In this document: piece by piece, positions 9,401 through 19,173 of the stretch | How the letters are laid out: each line of letters starts with the position of its first letter | How positions within the stretch are numbered: position 1 is the stretch's first letter | NCBI GenBank assembly: GCA_963772065.1 | Contig: CAVYVZ010000005.1 | Coordinates: 310,001 to 374,000 of the forward strand | Reading direction: 5' to 3' | DNA: 64,000 nt | Origin: CAVYVZ01 sp963772065 | GTDB taxonomy: Bacteria > Acidobacteriota > Vicinamibacteria > Vicinamibacterales > UBA2999 | The notes under the pieces: model-generated | What the model was told of the DNA's origin: nothing | What the model saw: only the letters and a program-made list of their open reading frames with translations | Databases searched by the model: none | Translations under genes and position numbers: made by a program

Positions 9401-9540
9401 GGGTGCGCCTAAGACACCGGCAAAGCGGTGTCGCGGGGGAACCACGGTAGTGGGGCGAATTCGCGCCGTAGCCCAGGAGGGCGAACGGCGGATAGAGGAC
9501 TCCAACCTCGAGCCCGTCAGCTAACTCCGTCGGCGCGATT
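9401..9540 (+). promoter_or_regulatory. c-di-AMP riboswitch (ydaO/yuaA class)
   Basis: The leader contains, in the right order, the conserved blocks of the ydaO-yuaA aptamer: GCGGGGGAACC, GTGGGGCGAAT, GTAGCCC with GGGCGAACGG, and the diagnostic CCGTCAGCTAACTCCGT near the 3' end. A closing P1 helix can form between GCGCC at 9405-9409 and GGCGC at 9532-9536. This class binds two c-di-AMP molecules and normally turns expression off. The ribosome-binding site GGAGG starts at 9541, immediately after P1, so control could be at translation or transcription. Downstream are an SPFH protein and a KimA-like potassium importer, a classic target of this riboswitch. Recognition is from sequence memory; no covariance search was run. 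Confidence 0.92.
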
Positions 9541-9551
9541 GGAGGCCTGCC

Positions 9552-10499
9552 GTGTCTCTCTTCGACGTCCGTTCTCCCCTCGGTACTCGTGTATCTCCAC
9601 TCCGCGCCGGACTGCTGTCGCTGGCACTCCTGCTGTTTGCGCTCGCGTCCCTCGTGTGGGCGGTCGGATCGCGCAACCCGTACACACCCGCGGGCTACGT
9701 CGGCTATCTCACCAAGGGCGCCGTGCTCGGCAAGTCGCGATTCCACGGCATTCAGCGCGGTCCCACGTCGCCCGGGCGCGGCTGGCTGCTCGGCGTGACG
9801 AACGTGAGCGTCACCCCGTACACGTACACCGAAGACTTCACGCGTGACGAAACCGTGCTGAGCCGCGACAACCTGAAGATCGCCTTCCGCGTCCACACCG
9901 TGTGGCGTGTCGACGATTCGAGGGTGCCGCTCTTCATGGAACGCTTCAGCACGACGGCCTCGAACGGCGAGCTCGAAAAGGATCCCGATGCAATCGTGAA
10001 GATCGCCTACGAGCACTTCGTACGCGAGCCGCTTCGCACCTACGCGCGCGACGAGGTGCAGCGCCGGAACGGCCTCGAGGTGAAGGATGCGCTCATCTCG
10101 ATCGGCGAGGCGGTGCTCTCGCGAATTCGCGATTATGCGAAGGGCAGCCCGTTCGTCGTCAGCAGCGTGGTCGTCGGCAACATCCAGTATCCCGACGAGG
10201 TGGCCAATGCGGTGTCGCGCAAGCTGGCCGCGACGCAGGAGCTCCAGCGGAAGGACACCGAGATCGAGATCGAGCGAAAGGAGCGGACCAAGCGCGAGGT
10301 GCAGGCGCAGGGCATCGCGAATGCGATGAACATCATTCGCGGACAGCTCAGCCCGATGTACATCCAGCACGAAGCGATCGAGGCGCAGCGCCTGATGGTG
10401 AACTCGCCGAACCACACGGTGGTCTACATCCCGGTCGGCCCGATGGGCGTGCCTTTGACCGGCACCTTCACCGCGGGGGATCCACGGGTGCCACGGTAA
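9552..10499 (+). CDS. SPFH/Band 7 domain membrane protein
   Basis: The 315-aa protein has one N-terminal membrane helix (about residues 17-42), an SPFH/prohibitin-like domain (about 43-230, with SVTPYTYTEDFTRDE and LKIAFRVHTVWRVDD), and a charged coiled-coil stretch (ELQRKDTEIEIERKERTKRE) before the C-terminus. SPFH proteins scaffold membrane microdomains and often modulate transporters or proteases. The GTG start at 9552 follows GGAGG after the c-di-AMP riboswitch, and its stop is 5 nt before the KimA start. Co-transcription suggests it supports or organises the importer; that is inference. Confidence 0.82.
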   Translation: MSLFDVRSPLGTRVSPLRAGLLSLALLLFALASLVWAVGSRNPYTPAGYVGYLTKGAVLGKSRFHGIQRGPTSPGRGWLLGVTNVSVTPYTYTEDFTRDETVLSRDNLKIAFRVHTVWRVDDSRVPLFMERFSTTASNGELEKDPDAIVKIAYEHFVREPLRTYARDEVQRRNGLEVKDALISIGEAVLSRIRDYAKGSPFVVSSVVVGNIQYPDEVANAVSRKLAATQELQRKDTEIEIERKERTKREVQAQGIANAMNIIRGQLSPMYIQHEAIEAQRLMVNSPNHTVVYIPVGPMGVPLTGTFTAGDPRVPR

Positions 10500-10504
10500 C
10501 CTCC

Positions 10505-12348
10505 ATGGCAGAAGAAGGCCTGCTCTCTCAGATCAAGCAGCTCGTCGTCGGCAAGCCAATCCCGTCGCATCTGGCGCACCACGAGCGCCTCTCGCGCTTC
10601 ACGGGTCTGGCGGTGTTGTCCTCCGACCCCCTCTCCTCGGTTGCCTATGCGACCGAGGAGATTCTGCGCGTCCTCATCCTCGTCGGCATGGGCGCGCTCA
10701 GCCTTTCGAGCCCGATCGCGTTCGTCATCGCGGCAATTCTCGCGATCGTCGTCTTCTCATATCGCCAGACCATTCACGCCTATCCAAGCGGCGGCGGCGC
10801 GTACATCGTCGCGAAGGACAATCTCGGCGAGACGCCGGCGCTCGTCGCCGCGGGCGCGCTCCTGATCGACTACGTCCTGACGGTCGCCGTCAGCATCGCG
10901 GCGGGCGTGGCGGCGATCACGTCGGCGTTTCCGGAATGGCACATCAACCGCGTCGAGATGACCCTCGGATTCGTGTTCGTGATCATGCTCGGCAATCTCC
11001 GCGGCATCCGCGAGTCGGGACGGATCTTCGCCCTGCCGACATATTTCTTCGTCGTCAGCCTGCTGATGCTCATCGCTGTTGGCGCGTGGCGCGCGATGAG
11101 CGGCACCGTTCAGCCCGTGGAGGTCGCCGAATCCGATGCAGCCCACCGGCCAGATGCTCACTCTGTTCCTGCTCCTCACCGCATTCTCGAACGGCTGCAC
11201 GGCGATGACCGGCGTCGAGGCCGTCTCGAACGGTGTTCCTGCCTTCAAACCGCCCGAGTCGAAGAATGCGGCCGCGACGATGCTGACGATGGCGGCGCTG
11301 TCGATCACGATGTTCCTCGGCATCACGCTGCTCGCGCACGCGTATCACGTCGCTGCCCAGCGAGCAGGAGACAGTGGTGTCGCAGATCGCGCGAGGCGTT
11401 TTCGGCGGCCGAGGCCTGCCCTACTACCTCGTGCAGGCGGCAACGATGCTCATCCTGGTGCTGGCCGCGAACACCGCATACGCCGACTTTCCGCGACTGG
11501 CGTCGATCCTCGCGCGCGACCGGTACGTGCCGCGGCAGCTCATGAACCAGGGCGACCGCCTCGCCTTCTCGAACGGAATCGTCGGGCTGAGCATCTTCGC
11601 TGGCATTCTGCTCATCGCGTATGGCGGTGACACCCACTCGCTGATCCCGCTGTACATGATCGGCGTCTTCGTGTCGTTCACGCTGTCGCAGGCCGGCATG
11701 GTGGCGCATTGGCGACGGCTGCGTGGCCCTGGGTGGAGAACGAGCGCCATCATCAACGGCTTCGGCGCATTGGTCACCGGCATCGTGCTCGTCGTCGTCG
11801 CGGTGACCAAGGCGCACGAGGGGGCGTGGATCATCCTGCTGCTGATTCCGGTTCACGTCTTCTTCTTCCGGCTGACGAAGCGGCATTACGACGGTGTGGC
11901 CTCGCAGCTGTCGCTCAAGACGTGGGAAATGGAGACGCCGCGGCGTCACAACACCGTGCTGGTGCCGATCAGCGGGGTGCATCGGGCCGTCGTGCAGGCT
12001 GTGGAGTACGCGAAGACGCTCTCGCCCGACGTCCGCGCGATCTACGTGAACGTCGACCCGTTGATCACGGAGCAACTCCGCGGCCAGTGGGCGCAGTGGG
12101 GTCAAGGCGTGCCGCTCGTGATGCTCGAGTCGCCCTATCGCTCCCTCATGGAACCGTTCCTGGAGTACATCGAGGAGGTCGATGCCGAACGCCCGGATGA
12201 CTTCCTCACCGTCGTCCTGCCCGAGTTCGTGCCCGCGAAATGGTGGCACCACCTCTTTCACAACCAGCGCGCGCTGCTCATCAAAGGCGCCCTGCTCTTC
12301 AAGCCGAACGTCGTCGTGACGAGCGTGCCGTTCCATTTGCGACGTTAA
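10505..12348 (+). CDS. kimA: KimA-type c-di-AMP-controlled potassium importer (APC superfamily), two frame breaks
   Basis: The product resembles Bacillus KimA (YdaO) closely: SSDPLSSVAYATEEIL near residue 38, AYPSGGGAYIVAKDNLGE, NLRGIRES, TGVEAVSNGVPAFK, TVVSQIA, LAANTAYADFPRLA, and a cytosolic universal-stress-like C-terminal domain containing SPYRSLMEPF and ending VTSVPFHLRR. It is a 12-helix proton-coupled potassium importer. The reading needs frame changes near 11130 and 11350; sequence continues normally in the new frames, so indels are likely. Merged length, about 613 aa, is normal. It is the second gene of the riboswitch-led operon, which agrees with the known regulation of this family by c-di-AMP. 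Confidence 0.88.
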
Positions 12349-12383
12349 GAAGAGAATCTCACGCATGTGATAGGTTCGAACCC

Positions 12384-13493
12384 GTGCCGATCGACCGACA
12401 AGCGGTGAAGTGGGGGCCTGGTGCTCACTATGCGGTTGCCGTCCTCGTCACCGCGTTGGCGCTCTTCGTCCGATACCTGATGACGCCGGAGTGGGGTCTC
12501 AGCCTGCCCTTCATCACGCTGTACCCGGCAATCGCCTTCAGCGCATGGCTTGGAGGATTCGGGCCGGGTGTCCTGACCACGACCCTCGGCGCGCTGGCCG
12601 TGGCCTACTTCTGGCCAGATCATTTTGCCGGGAGCTCCGCGGCAGGCGACGCGCTCGCCCTGTCGCTCTTCATGTGCGTGGGCGTGTTCGTCAGCAGCCT
12701 GACGTGGGCGCTGCGGCAGGCCCGGACGCGAGCGGAGCTGACGGCGGACGACCTGCGACGCGCGCGCGAGGAGGCCGAACGGGCCAACCGCGCCAAAGAT
12801 GAATTCCTCGCCGTCGTCGCCCACGAATTGAAGCAGCCGCTCAACGCGATGCTGCCGGCCGTCGCCTTGATGCGGCACCGCCTGAGTCCGGAGTCGCTGG
12901 CCGCGGCCGACCGGACGCTCGATCTGCTCAACCGCCAGATCGCGCACCTCCAGCATGTGGTCGGCGACCTGCTGGATGCATCACGCGTGGTGCGCGGGCA
13001 GGTGACGCTGCAGCCGCGCGGCGTGGATGCGCTCCAGATCATGCGCGATGCCATCGACGTCGTACGGCCGCGCGCAGAGGAGCGGCATCAGCGGATACAC
13101 GTCGACCTCCCCGCGACGGGCGCTCCGCTCAACGCCGATCCGGTCCGGCTCCAGCAGGTGTTTCTCAACGTGCTGTCGAACGCGACGGCGTACACGCCGC
13201 CCGAGGGGGAGATTCGCGTGCAGGCCGACGCGGACGATACGCGTGTCGTGTTTCGTATTCGCGACAGCGGCGAGGGTATCGCCGCAGACGACCTGCCGCG
13301 CATTTTCGGCTTGTTCACGCGGGCAGGGGGCCGCCGCGAAGGAGGTTTCGGAATCGGGCTGGCGGTTGCGCGCAGCCTCGTGGAGCTGCACGGCGGAACC
13401 ATCGAAGCGAAGAGCGATGGACCGGGCTGCGGCAGCGAGTTCCGAATCAGCCTTCCCGCGCATCACGTGACGGAAATGACCGCGGCGTCGTGA
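12384..13493 (+). CDS. Sensor histidine kinase with DUF4118-like membrane sensor domain
   Basis: The 369-aa protein has three to four N-terminal membrane helices (about residues 10-105, DUF4118-like as in KdpD), a HisKA dimerisation domain with the phospho-acceptor box FLAVVAHELKQPLN, and a HATPase domain with N-box VFLNVLSNATAYTPP, DSGEGIAADDL and GGFGIGLAVARSL. The start is probably GTG at 12384, with a second in-frame GTG at 12405. No response regulator is adjacent. The DUF4118-type sensor and its place directly after kimA make a link to potassium or turgor attractive but unproven. Its stop is one base from the convergent TonB receptor stop. Confidence 0.82.
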   Translation: MPIDRQAVKWGPGAHYAVAVLVTALALFVRYLMTPEWGLSLPFITLYPAIAFSAWLGGFGPGVLTTTLGALAVAYFWPDHFAGSSAAGDALALSLFMCVGVFVSSLTWALRQARTRAELTADDLRRAREEAERANRAKDEFLAVVAHELKQPLNAMLPAVALMRHRLSPESLAAADRTLDLLNRQIAHLQHVVGDLLDASRVVRGQVTLQPRGVDALQIMRDAIDVVRPRAEERHQRIHVDLPATGAPLNADPVRLQQVFLNVLSNATAYTPPEGEIRVQADADDTRVVFRIRDSGEGIAADDLPRIFGLFTRAGGRREGGFGIGLAVARSLVELHGGTIEAKSDGPGCGSEFRISLPAHHVTEMTAAS

Positions 13494-16400
13494 TCAAAAC
13501 AAGATCTTTGCCGCAAGCTGAACGACGCGAGGATCGCCGGCTGTGGTTATCGTTCCGAACGCAGCGGTTCCGAAGACACCGTTGGGCGGACCGAGAGGCG
13601 GGGTGTTGGTCACATTGAATATCTCTCCCCTGATCTCCAGCGCAAGAGTTCTGGTGAGCGGCACTCGGCGGATGACGGCAAAGTCGAGGTTCCGATAGGA
13701 GGGGCCGCGGACGGGATTTCGCGAACTGCTGCCGAGCGTGAATTGCGGCGCGACGCTGAAGGCCGAGGTGTCGAACCAGCGCGTCGCCGAGCGCTCGTCC
13801 GCAGGCAGCGTCAGGGTCGCCGACGAGGTTCGGCCGCTGCGTGCCGAATCCGGCGAACGCGTTGAAGTTGGTCGCCTGCGTGACCGGGATCGGCACGCCC
13901 GACTGCAGCGTGACGATGCCGGTGACGGTCCAGCCGTTCACGATCGCGCCGACGATGCCGCGCGGCTGATGCGGCGGCCCGCGCCCGAACGGAAGATCCC
14001 AACGACTGACGCCGACGAAAACGTGCGGAATGTCGCCGGTCGAGAAATCCCGTTCCAGAGCGCGATTGAAGCTGTCGGCGACCGGAAAGTTGGCCACCGG
14101 GCCCGTCAGGATCGACGCATCGAACACCGACGAGGCATCATCGACCAGCTTCGATCGCGTGTAACAGACGAGAAACGACAGCCCGCGCGACAGCCGCTGT
14201 TCCAGCTTCGCCTCGAGCCGTGATAGTGCGTCGTTCCCGACGTTGTTGCGATAGAGGCTGACGGTCGTGTACTCCGGAAACGGCTTGAGCAGCTGCGCGA
14301 CCGTAATGGTCGGATCGCCGAGCGACGACGAGCGCGGGATGATGCCGAAGTACGGGATTCGGCACGCGCTGCAGGAGCGCTGACCCGAGCGCCAGCTGCT
14401 CGGCGGTGAGCTGGTTCATGTTGGTGTCGGGAATGCCGACACGCGTGATCTTCGAACCGACATAGGCGACTTCGAGGGACGATGTTCGTCGTCAGCTCGC
14501 GCTGCAGCGAGCGTTCCACTGTTGGACGTAGCCCGAGCCAAGATCGCGATCGACCGCGAATACACCCTGGCCCAAGTCCGGCATCGGCGTCAGCGGAATC
14601 GGCGCGACCGTCGGGCCCGTCGCGAGCACGAACGCCGGGGTGACGTTGTCGAGCGACCGCTGCGAGACCGTCTGGAGAAACGGAAACGACCGGGGTCGTG
14701 AACGGCGTCGTGATGCCCGCCTGCTCGATCCAGACCAGTCCATAGCCGGTGCGCGATGACCGTGTGTCGGTCGACGCGGCCCGCAATGCCGAGCCGCGGA
14801 CCGAAGTTGAGCTTGTGCAGCTCGCGCGCGGCCGCGGCTGGCCGTCTCGCCCGAGATACTCGAGCTGCTGCGTCTGCGAGGTTGAAGACCGCGGCCTGGT
14901 CGTTCTCTTCGATGGACGGGAAGTTGAGCGTGTAGCGCAGCCCGGCGTTGACCGTCAGCCGATTCGACATCCTCCAGTCGTCCTGGACGAAATACTCCTG
15001 GACGTGCGCCCGGTTGCGGATCTGCTGTGCTGGAGATCGATCGAGAAGCGTCTGCACCTGTCCGAGCAGGAAGCTCGCGAGCGGCGTTCCGGTATTCGGC
15101 GACGCCGGGCAGATCGCGTGAACAGGCTGGTGAACGTGAACGAGCCGGTGGGCGATGGCGGCTGCACGACGTTCGAGGCGGTCCCATCGCAGATCGGCAC
15201 CAACCTTGACGGTGTGCTTGCCCGTTCACCCACGTCAGCGTGTCACAAGCTGCGTCACGCTGGTGCTGAAATCCGTCGCTGTATTCGCAGGCGAGCCGAG
15301 CTGCTGGTAGCCGCTGATCGAGAACGTCGGCAGCGTGGTTGGAAACTGGCGGTCGGACGGAATCCCCGGAAGGCCCAGAGCAGCCCGACGCCGACCGGCG
15401 AGCTGCGCCGCCTTGCGTGCCGACGCGCTCGCCGCGTGTCACCGACGCGCAGCTCGTTGAGCAGGCGGTCGGAGAATATGCGCTGATAGCTCGACGCGAA
15501 TGACCATGCCTCGTGCGCTGCGGGTCCAAGCGTTCCCGATTGTCGAGCCACTCCCGTCCGGGAGAGGCGTGACCGGAACGAATCGTTCGTGGAAGTATGA
15601 AAGACGACCGAACATCTGATCTCGAGCCGCTGAGGCGCGATGATCGATGCGGACGTCGAACTGGTCCTGATCGACGGACTCGTCGCGACGCGCCGGATAG
15701 TTGTTGGCGGTCCCGGCGGTTGTCGGCAGCGGGTAGCGGCTGATGAGCGCGCGCGCCACGGAATCGATCCGTTCTGCCGGAATCGTGTTTCCGGGGAATG
15801 GCGATCGCACCGCGGCGCTTTCAGCGCGTCGTCGTGCCAGGGTCGTACAGGACAGGAACCCGGCCCGCCAATCGCTTCGGTGAAGACGCCCTGGCGCTGA
15901 AGAAGCGTCGGCACGGTCGAGATCACCGTCCGCCCTACGTTCTGCCGATGTGCCCTGGTAATCGATGAAGAAGAAGGTTCGGTCACGACGAACCGACCCG
16001 CCGATGACGCCACCGAGCTGATTGCGGCGGAATTTCGGCTTTGCCCCGGGTGGCGCGAAGAAGTTTCGCGCGTTGAGCGCCTCATGCCTGAAGAACTCGA
16101 AGAGCGTGCCGTGCAGATTGTTCGTGCCCGGATTTCGTGGTGAGGTTGATGACGCCGCCGTTGAACCGCCCGAACTCCGCCGGCGGGCTGTTGCTTTCGA
16201 TCTTGAACTCCTGGATCGCGTCGATGATCGGGGAAGAACGCCACCTGGCCAGGCTCCGGCTGCAGAACCGAGATGCCGTCGAACAGGTACTCGTTCGTTC
16301 GCGGGCGTCCGCCGTTGATGCGCGGGAGGAGGAGCCGGGAGGCAGCGCTACGCCAGGAGCCAGCGCGGCGAGGGAGATGAAGCTTCGGCCGTTCAGCGGC

Positions 16401-16830
16401 AGCTGCTGAACCTTCTCCTGTGTCACGACCTGACCGAGGCTGCCCGTTTCGCCGCGGAGCAATGACGCATCGGCAGTGACGGTGACGGATTCGTGGAGCC
16501 CGCCTACTGCGAGCTCCAGATCGACTCGCACCGTCTCGCCCATCGTCAGCTGGATTCCCTGACGCTCCAGCCCGCGAAATCCGTCCATCGTGGCGGTCAG
16601 TCGGTATTCACCCGGCGGAAGGTCAGCCAGAACAAACGTGCCGTCCGCGCCGGTGACGACGGTTCGTGTTCGATTGGCTTCCCTTTCGTGGACGTCAAGG
16701 GTCGCGCCCGCAAGAGGCTGACCGCCTTGATCCCGAATCTCGACTACGAGCGCATACCCGAAATCTGGGCGTACGCATCCGAATAGATCACGAGTGAGCT
16801 CACCAGCGCGAAGACGGCGGTGCGTGGCAC
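13494..16830 (-). pseudogene. Oar-like TonB-dependent receptor, broken by many frame changes
   Basis: Pieces of one receptor of about 1,110 aa lie in all three minus frames. They include a signal peptide from the GTG at 16830 (VPRTAVFALVSS to YAQIS), a carboxypeptidase-regulatory domain (QGGQPLAGATLDVHE, GTFVLADLPPGEYRL), the plug motif LPLNGRSFISLAALAPG, IDAIQEFKIESNS, barrel pieces such as YFVQDDWRMSNRLTVNAGLRYTL and LPFGRG, and a final VQLAAKILF. Frame changes occur near 16765, 16325, 16235, 16135 and repeatedly down to about 13700, at least eight in total. No large deletion is seen. This density is far above the rest of the window: either a poorly assembled stretch or a young pseudogene. 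Confidence 0.75.
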
Positions 16831-16989
16831 AGTCAGGCAGTTTATTTCGACTAAAGCCGTCGATCAAATCGACTTGAATCGACTCGACTTGCCGCACGCA
16901 GCTGAAATGTTACAAGAGCGGCACGCCACGATTACACGGAACGCCTAACCTCCAACGGCTGCTACTCGTGGCGGCCCTTGGAGGATCCG

Positions 16990-17986
16990 ATGAACCGTCT
17001 TCGCCACACCGCGGCTACCGCGGCGTTCTGCCTTGCGCTCGCGGCGACTGCCGGGTCGCAGTCCGGAAGCGCTCCGCGGTCAAACCCGAATGGCAGCGGG
17101 AGGTTTTACCTTCGCGCTGATCGGTGACATGCCGTACGGCACGGAAGGCGACCTGAAGTTTCCGAACGTCATCGCCGACATCAACGCCGACCGCACGCTC
17201 TCCTTCGTCGCCCATGACGGCGACATCAAGGACGGAAGCTCGGTCTGCAGCGACGCAATGTTCTTCAACCGTCTCGACCTGTTCAACAGCTTCGCGCACC
17301 CGGTCATCTACATCCCCGGCGACAACGAATGGACCGACTGTCATCGTGCGAACAACGGCGCCTACGATCCGCTGGAACGCCTTGCCTTTCTGCGCTCGCT
17401 GTTCTTTCCCACGGACGCGAGCCTCGGCGCCCGCACCATGGCGCTCGAGCGTCAGAGCTCCGATCCGGCATACGCACCGTATCCGGAGCACGTGCGCTGG
17501 ACCGTGAAGAACGTGCTGTTCGCAGGCTTGCACGTCGTCGGCAGCAACAACAACCTGGGGCGAACGCCGGAGTCCACGGCGGAATACGTCGCGCGGAACG
17601 AAGCCACGCTGAACTGGCTCCGAACCACGTTCGCGCGCGCCCAGGAGCAGAACATCCGGGCGGTCATGCTGATCATTCAGGCGAATCCAGGATTCGAGCA
17701 GGCTCCTTCGCAGCGCACCGGCTTCAACGATTTCCTTGCGGCCCTTGAAGCAGAAACGATCGCCTACGGCAGACCCGTGGTGCTGGTCCACGGTGACTCG
17801 CACTACTTCAGGATCGACAAGCCGCTCCTCGGCACGCGGAGCCGCCGGCGTGTCGAGAACTTCACGCGGGTCGAGACATTCGGGGAAAACGACAATCACT
17901 GGCTCCACGTCACCGTCGAGCCGGGCAGCCCGAACGTGTTCGTGTTCGATCAGCGCCTCGTTGCCGCGAATTTCATCCAACAGTAA
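16990..17986 (+). CDS. Secreted metallophosphoesterase-like protein, one frame break
   Basis: From the ATG at 16990 the first frame encodes a clear signal peptide (MNRLRHTAATAAFCLALAAT). After a one-base break near 17095 the mature protein continues with FTFALIGDMPYGTEGD, VAHDGDIKDGSS, IPGDNEWTDCHR and VLVHGDSHYFR. These correspond to the GD/GDN/GH metal-binding motifs of calcineurin-like phosphoesterases, so the protein is probably a periplasmic phosphatase or nuclease of about 330 aa. The ATG follows a GGAGG site at 16980. It begins a run of phosphate-related genes reaching to 21540. Confidence 0.75.
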
Positions 17987-18070
17987 TTGCTACACCCTCT
18001 GCGGAGACACTTGTAAACGACGACGGGCCTCAGAGTTGCACGGCTGTCACGTACAAGACGGAGACAGCCG

Positions 18071-19102
18071 ATGCGACGAACTCTTTCTCCACGATCCATT
18101 CTTCAACACCAGCTGTCCGTGCTCATCGGCTGCCTGCCGGGGATTCGCGAAGGGCTGGACGAAGCCATCCACGACGCCCGCGTGGCCACCCGTCGCGTCG
18201 GCGAAACACTCGCGCTACGCGCCGATGGCCTTGATGAGGACCAGCTGTCCAAGGCCGTTCGAGGGCTCGAGGGCGCACGTGGTGCGCTGGGGAAGGCGCG
18301 GGACTCTGACGTGATGCGCGATCTGCTGAGCCTTCTCGATAGCCGCGTTCCCGCGGCGTCGTCCCTGATCGCGACGCTTCGCCGCGAAAGCGGGCAAGCG
18401 CGACAGAAGGCAAGGCGGCGCCTCATCAAGGAAATTGAGGGGCTGGATTTGGCCGGGCTTCCGCAGCGAATCGCGCGCCCGCAGACCGTGCCCCTGATCT
18501 TCCACTTCGGACACGCAGACTGGCGAGCCAGGCTCCGCGAGCACATCGTCCAGCGAGCCGCCGATGTACGTCACTCGATGGAGCACGCCAGCGGCGTGTA
18601 CTTTCCGAACCGATCACACGCCGCGCGCCTTGCGATGAAGAAGCTGCGCTACGCGCTGGAGCTGGGGCAGCAGACCGGCGCCTGGTCGACGCCGCGTGCC
18701 ATCCGGCGGCTGCGAAAAGCCCAGGACACGCTTGGACAGGCGCACGACCGTCAGGTTCTCCTCGATCGGCTGAAGCCGTTCGCCAAGCAGAAGGGCGAGG
18801 GCCGCACGGCGGTCGAGGCGCTGACTGCCATTCTCCAGGCCGAGATCCTCACCTTGTATGACCGGTACCTCGCGAGGCGCTCCGACATCACCGCGATTTG
18901 TGACGCCTGCGAGCGATCCGCCCGCCGGCGTCGCTCGGGCGGCCGCGCGCTGCTTGCGGCGGGCGCCGCGCTTCCGGCGTTGATGCTGATCACCCGGAGG
19001 TCAACGCCAGCGACCCAGGCTACCGTCCCCGCATCGGGCGACCTGCAGGTCAAGGTGCGTGTTTCACCCACGCCGCAGCCAGCGCTCGGATCACGCACGT
19101 GA
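18071..19102 (+). CDS. CHAD domain protein
   Basis: The 343-aa protein is rich in Arg, Lys and His helices with the CHAD-style motifs IHDARVATRRVGETL (N-terminal half) and ARLAMKKLRYALELG plus AQDTLGQAHDRQVLLDRL (C-terminal half). CHAD domains are helical bundles that bind inorganic polyphosphate; no CYTH triphosphatase domain is fused here. Near the C-terminus a hydrophobic patch (RALLAAGAALPALMLI) may be a membrane anchor, followed by a proline-rich tail. It lies between the metallophosphoesterase and the choice-of-anchor I gene, in a phosphate-themed stretch. The start ATG has a GGAG-type site upstream. Confidence 0.85.
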   Translation: MRRTLSPRSILQHQLSVLIGCLPGIREGLDEAIHDARVATRRVGETLALRADGLDEDQLSKAVRGLEGARGALGKARDSDVMRDLLSLLDSRVPAASSLIATLRRESGQARQKARRRLIKEIEGLDLAGLPQRIARPQTVPLIFHFGHADWRARLREHIVQRAADVRHSMEHASGVYFPNRSHAARLAMKKLRYALELGQQTGAWSTPRAIRRLRKAQDTLGQAHDRQVLLDRLKPFAKQKGEGRTAVEALTAILQAEILTLYDRYLARRSDITAICDACERSARRRRSGGRALLAAGAALPALMLITRRSTPATQATVPASGDLQVKVRVSPTPQPALGSRT

Positions 19103-19173
19103 CGTAACCGTCGCATTGCTGTCGCAACGCTCTGATACATGTGGCTCCGCCGTTCGTACGGCATGGAGGACAC

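Noticed and set aside
12371..12386. GGTTCGAACCC resembling a tRNA T-loop
   Set aside because: No acceptor, D or anticodon stems can be built around it; it lies between the kimA stop and the kinase start.
16939..16950. GCCTAAC, a possible attC R'' box
   Set aside because: No complementary L boxes or GTTRRRY box occur within 150 nt.
19113..19140. Possible Pho box (CTGTCGC with a CTCTGATAC half 11 nt later) before the choice-of-anchor I gene
   Set aside because: The second half has two mismatches and the other phosphate-region genes lack a similar site.
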